A stretch of DNA of 64,000 nucleotides from Salinivibrio sp. ES.052 (GCF_900141775.1 NZ_FSRI01000001.1:1210251-1274250), one strand, 5' to 3'; shown: positions 22,201-30,554, counted from the first letter of the stretch. The notes: generated by a model not told the origin, from the letters alone. Numbers and translations: made by a program.

Positions 22201-23994
22201 TTCACGAATTCGACCAAAGATAAGCTCTAGAGAACGGTTTACTTCCAGAATATGGCCTTGTGAATCGATCACCACCATGCCATCCAGCGCGGTATCGAAC
22301 ACGGTTCTCAACCGTCCCTCAGACTCTTGCAGATCTTGGGTTCGCCGCTGTATTTCCTGTTCTAGCTTTAGTTTCGCTTCGTCGTCGGCTTGCTTTAACT
22401 CAGTAATATCAGACTGCATCCCAATATAATGCGTCAACGCCCCATCCTCGTCGAAAATGGGGTCAAGGCGTAAATTGTTATAAAAAAGGGTGCCATCCTT
22501 TTTGTAATTACGTAGCACGACAGAACAAGATAGCGCGTTTTTAAGGGCATAGCGGAGGCGATCGATTTCAGGTTGATCGCGATCATCGACCTGCAAAAAG
22601 CGACAGTTTTTACCCACCACTTCTTTCGAGCTGTACCCCGTTAATGATTCAAACGCTTTATTGGCATAAATGATCGGGTAATCGGCAAGCCTGACATCAG
22701 TAACAATAATCCCCGTTGCCGTTGCTTCAATTGCGCGACTTTGAATATCAAGCTGAAAACGTTGCTCTTCGGTTTCTTTAATTAAGCTTTCTCGCTCACT
22801 GACAATATCGCGCAATGTAAGCAGCTCGTGAGCCATCACACCCACTTCATCACGTCGGTCTCTTTCCGGCAGCGAAAAATTATGCTCGCCCCGCGCCAAT
22901 TTTCGCACCGCGGTACTTAGCTGACCTAAAGGCTTGAAAACTTGCCGTGATACATAAAATGCAAGCAGTACAACCAAAGACAGTAAGGTGGCAGTCATGA
23001 TAAAAGAGTTTTTATACAGCGTATTGGGCGCAAGCAACGCCTCTCCAACTTCGACGCGAATCATCGCTGACCAACCCAAGCCAGGGTAATCGTATGCCCC
23101 TTCGGTATGGGCAAACCCTGTGACTTGATCCACTTGTTTTCTATAGTGCGTCGAGATGTTGGATCCCGTTAATCCAGCAACCGCTAATCTCGCCCCCTCA
23201 ACACCGTTAGTCGCCAGATTTAATTTACCCAGAACTTGAAAGTCTCTTTGATAATTCGCTTCATTCTGTCCCACGGGATCATAGTCAACGATAATACGCC
23301 CCTGACTATCTAATAGGGTTAATTCCGCACTGACTAGCCCGCGCTTAGCGAGTAATTCGTAGCTTTCGGCCACAATCGACTCAACCGTGGAAAAATCGAC
23401 CACATTCACCCATATACCGACAGGTTGATTATCGGTATTCCGGATAACGGAAGCGAAAATCATGTCGTAAGAGAAAGAATTGGAACCGAAAATAAAACGC
23501 TCTGGTCCGGTTACATACGTACTGTTCGGCTGTTCAGGGGCGAGAGTTTGGCCGTTAAGGATCTCATTGAACCAAACACTGTTCATAATTTGTGCTTTGG
23601 AAAGTTCAAGAGGCGCAAGCGATTTACCATGTTTATTTTGATTATTTATCGCAAGTAATTCGCCATCCATACTCACAATCGCAATGCGACGGTAGACTTT
23701 ATAATTAGCGATTAACTCGTTAAGGTTTCTTACTGTATTGTCATTTACTTGGCGGCTACTCAGGCTATCTGATTCCACTTTCCCCAGAGACAAAGGAAAC
23801 GCGCGTGCATCGTGATACCTTTCAAATAGATTTCTCTCTATCAATCGGATTAAGAGTGCTGCTTCTCGCTCTATGTTGGTTAATGTGCTTTCCTGAAGCA
23901 GATCTCGACCTTTCCAAGAGACCACAGTAACGGATGTGAGCATTAATCCGCCCAGCATCAACAAAATAATGGGTAACTTAACAGAGAATTTCAT
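19210..23994 (-). CDS. Hybrid histidine kinase with dCache, HAMP, LOV and PAS domains
   Basis: A 1594-residue membrane hybrid kinase. In order: TM1 (about 7-25), a large periplasmic dCache-like sensor (30-325), TM2 (about 331-349), HAMP (350-403), a LOV domain (about 419-535) with the diagnostic GKNCRFLQ whose Cys464 is the flavin-adduct residue, and the downstream RNYKKDGTLFYNNL and GMQSDIT elements. A second PAS resembles FixL (His617 in KKDHDGFVNQY, then LIGTPRK), followed by two more PAS/PAC units. HisKA carries SHEIRTPMNG (His975), then HATPase (GTGLGLSIS), a degenerate receiver-like stretch, a receiver with Asp1390 (LLTDCHMPEMDG) and an HPt domain (His1538, IAHGAKGAS). It overlaps the REC-EAL gene by four bases. 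Likely role: light plus chemical control of c-di-GMP turnover. Confidence 0.92.
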   Translation of the reverse strand: MKFSVKLPIILLMLGGLMLTSVTVVSWKGRDLLQESTLTNIEREAALLIRLIERNLFERYHDARAFPLSLGKVESDSLSSRQVNDNTVRNLNELIANYKVYRRIAIVSMDGELLAINNQNKHGKSLAPLELSKAQIMNSVWFNEILNGQTLAPEQPNSTYVTGPERFIFGSNSFSYDMIFASVIRNTDNQPVGIWVNVVDFSTVESIVAESYELLAKRGLVSAELTLLDSQGRIIVDYDPVGQNEANYQRDFQVLGKLNLATNGVEGARLAVAGLTGSNISTHYRKQVDQVTGFAHTEGAYDYPGLGWSAMIRVEVGEALLAPNTLYKNSFIMTATLLSLVVLLAFYVSRQVFKPLGQLSTAVRKLARGEHNFSLPERDRRDEVGVMAHELLTLRDIVSERESLIKETEEQRFQLDIQSRAIEATATGIIVTDVRLADYPIIYANKAFESLTGYSSKEVVGKNCRFLQVDDRDQPEIDRLRYALKNALSCSVVLRNYKKDGTLFYNNLRLDPIFDEDGALTHYIGMQSDITELKQADDEAKLKLEQEIQRRTQDLQESEGRLRTVFDTALDGMVVIDSQGHILEVNRSLELIFGRIREELVGENVSVLMPDRYKKDHDGFVNQYQLTGSKKLIGTPRKLQGLHKSGRIFPIEVSVGETWFGDTQGFVGVIKDITVEEDVKQREKRLQDALKEREVIYRTAFDQAAVGICRVDLDGNFIEVNDRMSEILGYSQEALLQLSYQDITHPDYLSVSREHVAQLALGESRSFSMDKQYIKQGGESLWATVSVATVLDEGGATKYFIAALEDISQRKAIESELLSAKRARDELLRGMQLASDAGGICNWSMDVKTGELKWDDNMYRLYGIEPGSTVNFEVWQACLHPDDRQSANKEVEMALNDSNVFNAEFRVIHPDTQRVSWIKAAGNVVKDEQSGREVLFGINLDITHDRQTQAKLEKESVIARKANDAKSRFLATMSHEIRTPMNGVIGMVDLLKETPLEPEQSKMVSTIRDSSFSLLEIINDILDFSKIESGQMELDPTDVNLLDLIEKTLEALWVNAHQKGVKLLFAHDYGIPDFILIDPVRVRQILLNLLGNAIKFTSKEKEGGHVFVTTAYCHDTQMLSLSIQDTGVGMTDEQMDKLFKPFTQADSSTTRRYGGTGLGLSISKSFIDMMGGKIEVESAFGQGSTFTIRIPAPSSNKTHEINRRYQFSAYTFVLFINDEPLKTTCLALLESLHPGAIIDASAAELTNWQPDSMIAVSTDKSSMNRHPNMRCLLLGDGFGASDAYKHPGPYRLSHHPLKPSEFILGAAVMCGLESPDVDWSEAISSEAFIYGSQLDAKACGTILCAEDQPTNQLVLAKQLSQIGYQFEMASDGKEAFEKWQQGDFAMLLTDCHMPEMDGFELTAEIRRKETEEKRPRTLIIAITANALVGEADHCLQSGMDDYISKPVELETLKRVLALRLRGRALRQGESVLTESSDDNACRESLIDESQLEKVIGSSDQDMKRAILSMFWDSVSADVSALEQAIVSANYDKMRAIAHGAKGASASSGAIRLSELFRVIEKNSHDTEQVKAVFTEISAMMTAIETDLREEQIIQ

Positions 23995-25196
23995 TCGCGC
24001 GTCCGAATTTTAATATCGGCTGAATTCCAATCGAAAACAGCCAGTGGCTCTGGCTTGGCGTACATATAGCCCTGCCCTATGTCACACCCCAGTGACTTCA
24101 CAAAGTCACCAATATCTTTGTTTTCTATCCCCTCAGCCACCACATCTACTCCGATTGCTTTTGCGAGTTGGATACTTTGCTCAACCACAGCCGCAGATTT
24201 GGTATTGGATAAACAATCGAGCACAAAGCGCTTGTCCACTTTAAGCTCATCAAAAGGAATCGCATGCAGTTGGGCAATGGACGAGTAGCCGGTGCCAAAG
24301 TCATCGATAGATAGCTTAAATTTCATCATTTTTAAGCGCAGCATTTGGGTATCGATGGTCGCTTGATCGGTGGTAAATGCCGTCTCTGTTAGCTCACAAA
24401 TAACCTGTTCAGGACGCAATTGATACTTGGCAGTTGTTGCTTGTAACCACTGAGGAAAATTCGCCGCTTCCAACACTTTGGCGGAGATATTAAAGGCAAA
24501 GGATAAATTGGCGATATCTTGCCCATGTTGGTTGATATCTTGGTACGCACACTCAATAACACGCTTGGTCAGCTCGGTTATACTCTCGAAATGCTTTTCT
24601 GCAGTGGGGATAAACTGATCGGGGAATACCATGCTTCCGTCAGGCTTGAACAACCGCGCCAACACCTCAAACCCTTTGAGGCGACCCGAGGACAAGGAAA
24701 TTTGCGGCTGGAAAAACGCGTTTAGCCCTCCTTTATCTATGTATCCTTTTAGTAACTTGGCGGTGAGCGGCGGCGGTGAATGCGGTGCGTGGTTCCCCTC
24801 TATGTCTAGTACACGCTCACTGGCGGTCAGCAATTGTTTCACTGTTGCAAATGAAAGCGGTTTGGCCACACATTCGATGATATTCAGTTGATAAAGACGC
24901 GCCAAATTGGCGGTTGAGGCCAGCACTTCCTCCTCCTCGCCACTCATTAATACAATGGCGCCTGGATAAGCTTGCGCTTCCAAAAACTTGAGTACCTCAA
25001 ACCCATCTTCGACCGGCATATTGAGATCGCAAAATACGCATTTAATCGAGTGAGCGTTTAGGACTTTTCTCGCTTCGCGTCCGTTCTCAGCCTGATAAAT
25101 ATTTTTAAAACCAAGGTTTTGAAGACATAAAAATAGGGTGTGCCGAACCACTTGCTGATCATCAACAACTAATATTCCCTGTTGGAAGTCACTCAC
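23991..25196 (-). CDS. REC-EAL response regulator, probable c-di-GMP phosphodiesterase
   Basis: A 401-residue two-domain regulator. The receiver (residues 7-120) has the acidic pair in VVDDQQ and phospho-acceptor Asp57 in FCDLNMP. The EAL domain (about 155-390) keeps the metal and catalytic residues: EVL in place of EAL, the Asn in NISAKV, ELTETA, IDDFGTG, the Lys in ELKVDKRF and VVAEGIE, then GQGYMYAKP. It is therefore expected to hydrolyse c-di-GMP when phosphorylated. The architecture matches RocR or VieA without the DNA-binding tail. Starts at a GTG with GAGGGG upstream; its stop overlaps the LOV kinase start (4 bases), so the kinase is its probable partner. Confidence 0.9.
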   Translation of the reverse strand: MSDFQQGILVVDDQQVVRHTLFLCLQNLGFKNIYQAENGREARKVLNAHSIKCVFCDLNMPVEDGFEVLKFLEAQAYPGAIVLMSGEEEEVLASTANLARLYQLNIIECVAKPLSFATVKQLLTASERVLDIEGNHAPHSPPPLTAKLLKGYIDKGGLNAFFQPQISLSSGRLKGFEVLARLFKPDGSMVFPDQFIPTAEKHFESITELTKRVIECAYQDINQHGQDIANLSFAFNISAKVLEAANFPQWLQATTAKYQLRPEQVICELTETAFTTDQATIDTQMLRLKMMKFKLSIDDFGTGYSSIAQLHAIPFDELKVDKRFVLDCLSNTKSAAVVEQSIQLAKAIGVDVVAEGIENKDIGDFVKSLGCDIGQGYMYAKPEPLAVFDWNSADIKIRTRE

Positions 25197-25364
25197 GGCC
25201 CCTCTTCGCCCTTTAGAAAAGCAAACGCCTCAAGGTTCACCACCTCGTGCTAACTTTAGTACTATAGACCAACCATAGCGTATGCACTTGAGTGACAATC
25301 CACCTATACGACTAAAGTCTAGTGACGTGTGGAAAAGAGTAAGAGAGGGACGTTGAGCGTATAT

Positions 25365-25886
25365 TCAATCACTGATGTCGTTGAGAACCGCTTTCACAAA
25401 CGGCGCTTTATGTTTTACATAGCTGTCTTGTTCGCTAACGCCTGCTTTTAAAATGGCGCGTTTTTTTTCCTCGTACTCAGCCCGTACACCTGGGTTATCA
25501 AGCAAATACTGCTTGTACGCCATTTGACGGTGATGTTCGTCGCTGTCTTTTTCAATCACGTGGGCATGGATCAGAAACCGTTCACCTTGATAGGTTACAG
25601 AGGCGTCTTTACGAGGTCGGTGTTCGGGAAAAGGCTGCTTACTGTGCTGATCTTGAAAACCGAGCGCGTAAAGATGAGCAACAGCGTTTTCACGCTCTCC
25701 TGGGAAATAAAGAATAGATAAATCAATGATTCCTTTACCACCGACGTTGGCTGATGTTGAACCAAAATGCAGCACGTCAATACGCGATGTGGCGATATAC
25801 TGAGCCAATGCCGCAGCCACTTCAAGATAGATTGATCGCCATGGTGAAAAGCTGGCCGGGACGATCTGATAGGTATCGATTTTCAT
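25365..25886 (-). CDS. GrpB family protein
   Basis: A 173-residue protein of the GrpB/UPF0157 family, related to nucleotidyltransferases. The core is HFGSTSANVGGKGIIDLSILY, where the family has GSTS(V)xGLxGKPIID; the later HAHVIEKDSDEHHRQMAYKQYLLDNP segment is also typical. Biochemical role is not established. Single gene with no evident operon partner. Confidence 0.8.
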   Translation of the reverse strand: MKIDTYQIVPASFSPWRSIYLEVAAALAQYIATSRIDVLHFGSTSANVGGKGIIDLSILYFPGERENAVAHLYALGFQDQHSKQPFPEHRPRKDASVTYQGERFLIHAHVIEKDSDEHHRQMAYKQYLLDNPGVRAEYEEKKRAILKAGVSEQDSYVKHKAPFVKAVLNDISD

Positions 25887-25913
25887 TATCGGAAGGCACT
25901 TATATTAATAAAT

Positions 25914-25938
25914 AAAAAGCCGATGATATCACCGACTT
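25914..25938 (-). terminator. Terminator downstream of the DUF805 gene
   Basis: On the minus strand AGTCGGTGAT pairs with ATCATCGGCT (two G-T pairs) and is followed by TTTTTATTT. It lies about 40 bases beyond the DUF805 stop. Confidence 0.65.
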
Positions 25939-25974
25939 TGAAAATCGAAATAAAAAGATAATACAGTAAATGCC

Positions 25975-26319
25975 TTACGCACTCTGGGGGCTAGGCCCAT
26001 ACTGATTGTTGTTGTACTCTCCTTCTAACGCGCAGAGTACTAACAAGACGATCACACCTAATATAGGGATAAGAGCAACTAGCATCCACCAAGCGGATCG
26101 ACCCGTATCGTGTAAACGTCTTGAGGTCACCGCCAAGGTTGGTAACAAAACAGCCAGTGAATAGATAAAGCTCAGTATGACCAACCCTGTTAGCTCACCA
26201 ACGATACTCAGTGCTATCGAGATACAAAAGTTGATGAGCACGAACATCCAATACTCACGACGATGAGCTCGGCCAGAAAATGTTACATAGTTCCGTAGGA
26301 CGTGAAGATACCATTCCAT
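25975..26319 (-). CDS. DUF805 membrane protein
   Basis: A 114-residue membrane protein with three or four hydrophobic segments. The N-terminal YVTFSGRAHRREYWMFVL and the RRLHDTGRSAWW turn are the DUF805 (YhaH-like) signature. Function unknown. AGGTAAACAC precedes the ATG. It has its own terminator. Confidence 0.85.
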   Translation of the reverse strand: MEWYLHVLRNYVTFSGRAHRREYWMFVLINFCISIALSIVGELTGLVILSFIYSLAVLLPTLAVTSRRLHDTGRSAWWMLVALIPILGVIVLLVLCALEGEYNNNQYGPSPQSA

Positions 26320-26474
26320 GTGTTTACCTAGTTTCGTTCATGGGAAAATGTCAGGACATATCATAGAACGAGCAAACAGTCAGATACTATGTCAAGTTGA
26401 AGACATTAAACTGCTTTGTCTTCACCTTGAGAGCCTCATCACTTCTTGCGCCCAAGTTTCATCCCTCGTGCAAG

Positions 26475-26609
26475 TTAACTTTGGAACCCAGCCCCTTGCA
26501 TTAAAACCCTAAACAACCAAGAGATCATTCCCAGCGCTGCCACACTGGCTATCCATATTCCTATTAACCAAAGCCAGCGCTGCCAAGTGGGTTTTATGGT
26601 TTCAGCCAT
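26475..26609 (-). CDS. DUF2474-like small subunit of bd-type oxidase (CydZ/CioZ-like)
   Basis: A 44-residue ORF in the minus strand directly after the oxidase subunit II gene. Its ATG overlaps the upstream TAA (TAATG). The product begins MAETIKPTWQRWLWLIGIWI and continues as one transmembrane helix with a short basic segment (WLFRVLMQGAGFQS). The Trp-rich start, single helix and position match DUF2474 small subunits found after CioAB genes, analogous to CydX. It would stabilise the oxidase. Too short for the usual ORF cut-off, so easily missed. Confidence 0.8.
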   Translation of the reverse strand: MAETIKPTWQRWLWLIGIWIASVAALGMISWLFRVLMQGAGFQS

Positions 26610-27610
26610 TAGTGATAAGCCTCATCAGGATTGACTTTGCCGCTAAATACACGGTAACTCCAGTAGGTGTACATCAAAATAATAGGAATAATAAACACCG
26701 CGCCGACTAACATAAACTGCAAGCTTTGTGGCGGTGACGCTGCTTGCCAAATCGTGATACTGGGCGGGATAATATGTGGCCAAATGCTAATTCCCAGGCC
26801 AATAAATCCGAGTAAAGTAATACACAGCGCCATTAAAAAAGGACGGTGATGGGCATGCTCAGGACCGGCACGCCATAACCGCAACAAACATAAAGCGGTA
26901 AAAAGAGGAACCTGTGAGAGCGCAAGAAGATTCGGCATACTAAACCAACGGTCTGCAATCCCTGGATACGCCAACGGTGTCCAAACACTCACTATCGCGA
27001 TGCATAATGCCATCAGCGCCACTAATCGACGGCTCAGATGATACATACGCAGTTGTAGTTGGTGCTCAGTTTTCATGATGAGCCAGGTGGCACCCAACAG
27101 ACCATAAGCAATGACTAACCCAACACCACAGAAAATCGGGAACGGAGCTAGCCAATCGAGCCCGCCACCGGCAAAGGCGCGTCCCTCTACAGGGAAGCCT
27201 TCAATCACCGCACCCACGGTGACCCCTTGAAAGAAAGTGGCAAAAATAGATCCCGCCATAAAAGCGGTATCCCAAAAGCCATGGTGCCCGGGTAGTGCCT
27301 TGAACCGGAATTCAAACGCCACACCGCGAAAAATGAGCGCGACCAACATCAAGGTGAGAGGGATCGTCAACGCATCGACAATCACGGCATACGCCAAGGG
27401 GAAAGCACCAAATAATGCCGCCCCACCAAGGACCAGCCAGGTTTCATTGCCATCCCACACCGGCGCGACACTGTTGACCATTAAGTCGCGTTCTTCTCGT
27501 TCAGTGATAAACGGCATTAGAATCCCGATCCCCAAGTCAAAGCCGTCCATCACGATATACATCAAGGTGGCAAACACGATGATGCCAAACCAAATCATTG
27601 CTAAATCCAT
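26609..27610 (-). CDS. cioB: Cytochrome bd-type (CioB/CydB-like) ubiquinol oxidase subunit II
   Basis: A 333-residue membrane protein with about eight or nine helices. The N-terminus DGFDLGIGILMPF and WDGNETWLVLGGAALFGAFP are the subunit II signature. It starts nine bases after subunit I with AAGGGGGAAAT upstream. With the short-loop CioA it forms a terminal quinol oxidase, probably the cyanide-insensitive type, which reduces oxygen without pumping protons. The small DUF2474 gene overlaps its stop. Confidence 0.9.
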   Translation of the reverse strand: MDLAMIWFGIIVFATLMYIVMDGFDLGIGILMPFITEREERDLMVNSVAPVWDGNETWLVLGGAALFGAFPLAYAVIVDALTIPLTLMLVALIFRGVAFEFRFKALPGHHGFWDTAFMAGSIFATFFQGVTVGAVIEGFPVEGRAFAGGGLDWLAPFPIFCGVGLVIAYGLLGATWLIMKTEHQLQLRMYHLSRRLVALMALCIAIVSVWTPLAYPGIADRWFSMPNLLALSQVPLFTALCLLRLWRAGPEHAHHRPFLMALCITLLGFIGLGISIWPHIIPPSITIWQAASPPQSLQFMLVGAVFIIPIILMYTYWSYRVFSGKVNPDEAYH

Positions 27611-27619
27611 ATTTCCCCC

Positions 27620-28984
27620 TTACACACGACCAGAGACAGTTAACGGTTCATGCGGCGTGTCATCGTGCTGATCTGGCCCTAATTTAATTTGATGGATCAT
27701 ATAGATATACCCCAACCCAAAAACCAAACCGTACACAACAAAGAAGCTGATCAAGCTAATGCTCATGTGCAAATCACCGTGCGCGGACACCGCATCTTGG
27801 GTGCGTAAAAGGCCATGCACCACCCAAGGTTGACGCCCTACTTCGGTGGTCACCCAGCCGGCAAGGATGGCGATTAGGCCAGCGGGCCCCATGTAAAAGG
27901 CAAAACGGATCAAGCCCTGATGTTCGTAAAGTCGCCCTTTATAGCGCTGCCACGCGCCCATGATGCCAAGCGTTATCATCAACAGCCCTAAGCCCACCAT
28001 CAGACGAAACGCCCAGAAAACTACCGGTGAATTGGGCCGATCTTCAGCAGGAAATTCGTTTAGGGCAGGAATTTGCTTGGTCAAACTATGCCGTAAGATC
28101 AGGCTGCCCAAATATGGGATCTCTAGTTTATAGCGAGTGGTCTCAGCCTCCATATCTGGCAAACCAAACAAAATGAGCGGCGTGGGCTCACCATGGCTGT
28201 TGTCCCAATGCCCTTCCATCGCTGCAATTTTAGCGGGTTGATATTCCAAGGTGTTCAGGCCATGCAAATCGCCAATAAACGCTTGAATAGGCGCGGTGAA
28301 TAACAGCATCCACATCGACATCGAAAACATCCGCTTCACTGCTGGGCTGCACTGCCCTTTCAGCAGGTGCCATGCCGCCGATGCGCCAACAAATAACGCA
28401 CTGGATAAAAACGCCGCCACCACCATGTGCGCCAAGCGATACGGAAAAGAAGGATTAAAGACCACCGCAAACCAATCAACCGGGATGACCTGACCATTGA
28501 CCACTTCATGCCCTTGTGGGGTGTGCATCCAACTGTTAGAGGCCAAAATCCAAAAGGCAGAGATCACGGTGCCTAGCGCCACCATGGAAGTGGCGAAAAA
28601 GTGCAAACGATCACCGACACGCTGCCAACCAAATAGCATGACGCCGAGAAAGCCGGCTTCCAAAAAGAAAGCGGTGAGTACCTCATAAGTCAGCAGCGGG
28701 CCGGTAATACTACCCGCAAACTCGGAAAAACCACTCCAGTTGGTCCCAAATTGGTATGCCATCACCAACCCAGACACCACGCCCATCCCGAAGTTGACCG
28801 CAAAAATTTTCGACCAGAAAAGATAGAGGGTTTTGTATTCCTGTTCACGGGTTTTAAGCCATAGCCCCTCAAGCACAGCCAGGTAGCAGGCAAGGCCGAT
28901 CGTAATCGCAGGAAAGATAATGTGAAAAGAAACCGTAAACGCGAATTGAATACGGGCCAACATAAAGGCATCAAGACCAAACAT
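27620..28984 (-). CDS. cioA: Cytochrome bd-type (CioA/CydA-like) ubiquinol oxidase subunit I
   Basis: A 454-residue membrane subunit. Haem ligand regions are visible: an axial His in FTVSFHIIFPAITIG near residue 21 and another in YRLAHMVVAAF. The GRQPWVVHG stretch near the C-terminus is conserved in the family. The protein lacks the long Q-loop insert of E. coli CydA (522 residues), placing it with CioA-type oxidases. It is the first gene of a three-gene operon (cioA, cioB, DUF2474) and diverges from a MocR regulator gene. Confidence 0.9.
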   Translation of the reverse strand: MFGLDAFMLARIQFAFTVSFHIIFPAITIGLACYLAVLEGLWLKTREQEYKTLYLFWSKIFAVNFGMGVVSGLVMAYQFGTNWSGFSEFAGSITGPLLTYEVLTAFFLEAGFLGVMLFGWQRVGDRLHFFATSMVALGTVISAFWILASNSWMHTPQGHEVVNGQVIPVDWFAVVFNPSFPYRLAHMVVAAFLSSALFVGASAAWHLLKGQCSPAVKRMFSMSMWMLLFTAPIQAFIGDLHGLNTLEYQPAKIAAMEGHWDNSHGEPTPLILFGLPDMEAETTRYKLEIPYLGSLILRHSLTKQIPALNEFPAEDRPNSPVVFWAFRLMVGLGLLMITLGIMGAWQRYKGRLYEHQGLIRFAFYMGPAGLIAILAGWVTTEVGRQPWVVHGLLRTQDAVSAHGDLHMSISLISFFVVYGLVFGLGYIYMIHQIKLGPDQHDDTPHEPLTVSGRV

Positions 28985-29070
28985 ATGTGAAGTCCACTTT
29001 AGTAATTAGACCAACGCGCATGGTAGAAGCCCACTATCAATGTGCCCATATACAGACGAGCGAGATTAAT

Positions 29071-29101
29071 CTATAACAGTTGTACAATGACAGTGTTATA
29101 G
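29071..29101. promoter_or_regulatory. Inverted repeat, candidate MocR operator
   Basis: CTATAACA and TGTTATAG are perfect 8-base arms separated by 15 bases in the 150-base gap between cioA and the divergent MocR gene. They end 33 bases before the regulator start. MocR-type dimers bind paired half-sites near their own gene, so this is a good operator candidate for autoregulation or control of cioAB. Confidence 0.5.
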
Positions 29102-29134
29102 TTTGAGCAAGCTAGCAACCATTATGGTGAAAAG

Positions 29135-30547
29135 GTGTCTAAGTATCAGCGACTTAGTGAGCAGATCAAACAACAAATCCAGACTGGCATTTGGCATGTT
29201 GGTGAAAAATTGCCATCACTGAGAAAACAGGCTGCCTATTCAGGTCTGAGCATGATGACCGTGCTCCAAGCCTACCAGCTACTAGAAAGCCAAGGGTGGA
29301 TTGTTTCTCAGCCACGTTCAGGCTACCGAGTCGCCCCTCATGCAGCGCTTACCCAGAATGGGTCAGACAGTGCCATCCATCCGGCTGAGTCGGTAGATAT
29401 CAATGACTACATTTTTGATGTCTTGCAAGCCAGCCGCTCCCCCGGTATGGCAAGCTATGGCCATGCGTATGTGGACCCCCTACTCTCTCCTCGTCACCAA
29501 GTGAACCGTTCCCTCACCACCGCGGTCCGCTTTATGTCGATTCATAGCGTTGTCGACAATCTTCCACCTGGCAACGCTCAACTGCGCCACCTCATTGCCC
29601 AACGCTATGCGGCGCAGGGTATGCACGTTTCTCCCGATGAAATCGTGATCACCGCTGGCGGATTGGATGCACTTAACCTGAGCTTGCGCGCAGTCACTCA
29701 GCCTGGGGATTGGGTCGCAGTAGAAAGCCCCGCGTTTTACGGCGCGCTACAAGCACTTGAAAATCGCGGACTCAAAGCGATGGCAATCAGAACACACCCT
29801 ACGGAGGGTATTGACTTGGATGCGCTAGAACGCGCCTTGCAAACCCACCCAATTCGCGCATGCTGGTTGATGAGCAATCATCAAAATCCGTTGGGATATT
29901 CGCTGTCAGACGAGAAAAAGGCACGTCTTGCCGAACTCGTCAATCGCTATCAAGTGTACTTAATCGAGGACGATGTCTACGGCGAGCTCTATGATGGCGA
30001 GCACAAACCGCAGCCCATTAAAGCGTTCGATCACAGCGGCCATGTCCTGCACTGCTCATCCTTTTCAAAAACCTTGGTCGATGCCTTTCGCCTCGGTTGG
30101 GTAGCGGCCGGCGATCAAGCCCAGAAACTACAAAAGCTGCAGCTGATGAGCACAGTGACGACCAGCGTCCCCATTCAACTTGCCGTCGCACATTACCTAC
30201 ATAACCGAAACTATGAGCACCATCTAAAGCAGCTGCGTCGCACACTCGCAGAACGAAAACAGGCGACATATCAGTTTCTGGTGGCACATTTGCCTCGAGG
30301 CGTTGATGTGGTCAATAGCCAAGGTGGATACTTTTTATGGATAGCCTTGCCCAAAGGCAGTAATACCACTGCGTTGTACCACCTTGCACTCAGACATCAT
30401 ATCAGTATCGCGCCAGGCAATATGTTTGCTACACACGCACAGTTTGCGCATTGTTTTCGGTTGAATGCCTCTTACCCGCTCGATCGTGCACATCAAAATG
30501 CGCTGGCCACCTTGTGTAATTTGATTGCGCAGCACATTCAAGGCTGA
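29135..30547 (+). CDS. MocR-type regulator (GntR winged helix plus aminotransferase-like domain)
   Basis: A 470-residue PLP-dependent transcription regulator. Residues 1-70 are a GntR winged helix (KLPSLRKQAAYSGLSMMTVLQAYQLLE). A linker leads into a fold-type I aminotransferase-like domain (about 110-465) with PPGNAQLRHLI, the HQNPLGYSLS block, and the PLP-binding Lys in HCSSFSKTLVDAFRLGW. The start is a GTG. Divergent from cioAB with an inverted repeat in the gap. MocR proteins usually sense PLP or an amino-acid adduct; the link to a terminal oxidase is by position only. Convergent with the lipoprotein gene seven bases downstream. Confidence 0.85.
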   Translation: MSKYQRLSEQIKQQIQTGIWHVGEKLPSLRKQAAYSGLSMMTVLQAYQLLESQGWIVSQPRSGYRVAPHAALTQNGSDSAIHPAESVDINDYIFDVLQASRSPGMASYGHAYVDPLLSPRHQVNRSLTTAVRFMSIHSVVDNLPPGNAQLRHLIAQRYAAQGMHVSPDEIVITAGGLDALNLSLRAVTQPGDWVAVESPAFYGALQALENRGLKAMAIRTHPTEGIDLDALERALQTHPIRACWLMSNHQNPLGYSLSDEKKARLAELVNRYQVYLIEDDVYGELYDGEHKPQPIKAFDHSGHVLHCSSFSKTLVDAFRLGWVAAGDQAQKLQKLQLMSTVTTSVPIQLAVAHYLHNRNYEHHLKQLRRTLAERKQATYQFLVAHLPRGVDVVNSQGGYFLWIALPKGSNTTALYHLALRHHISIAPGNMFATHAQFAHCFRLNASYPLDRAHQNALATLCNLIAQHIQG

Positions 30548-30554
30548 TGAAACG

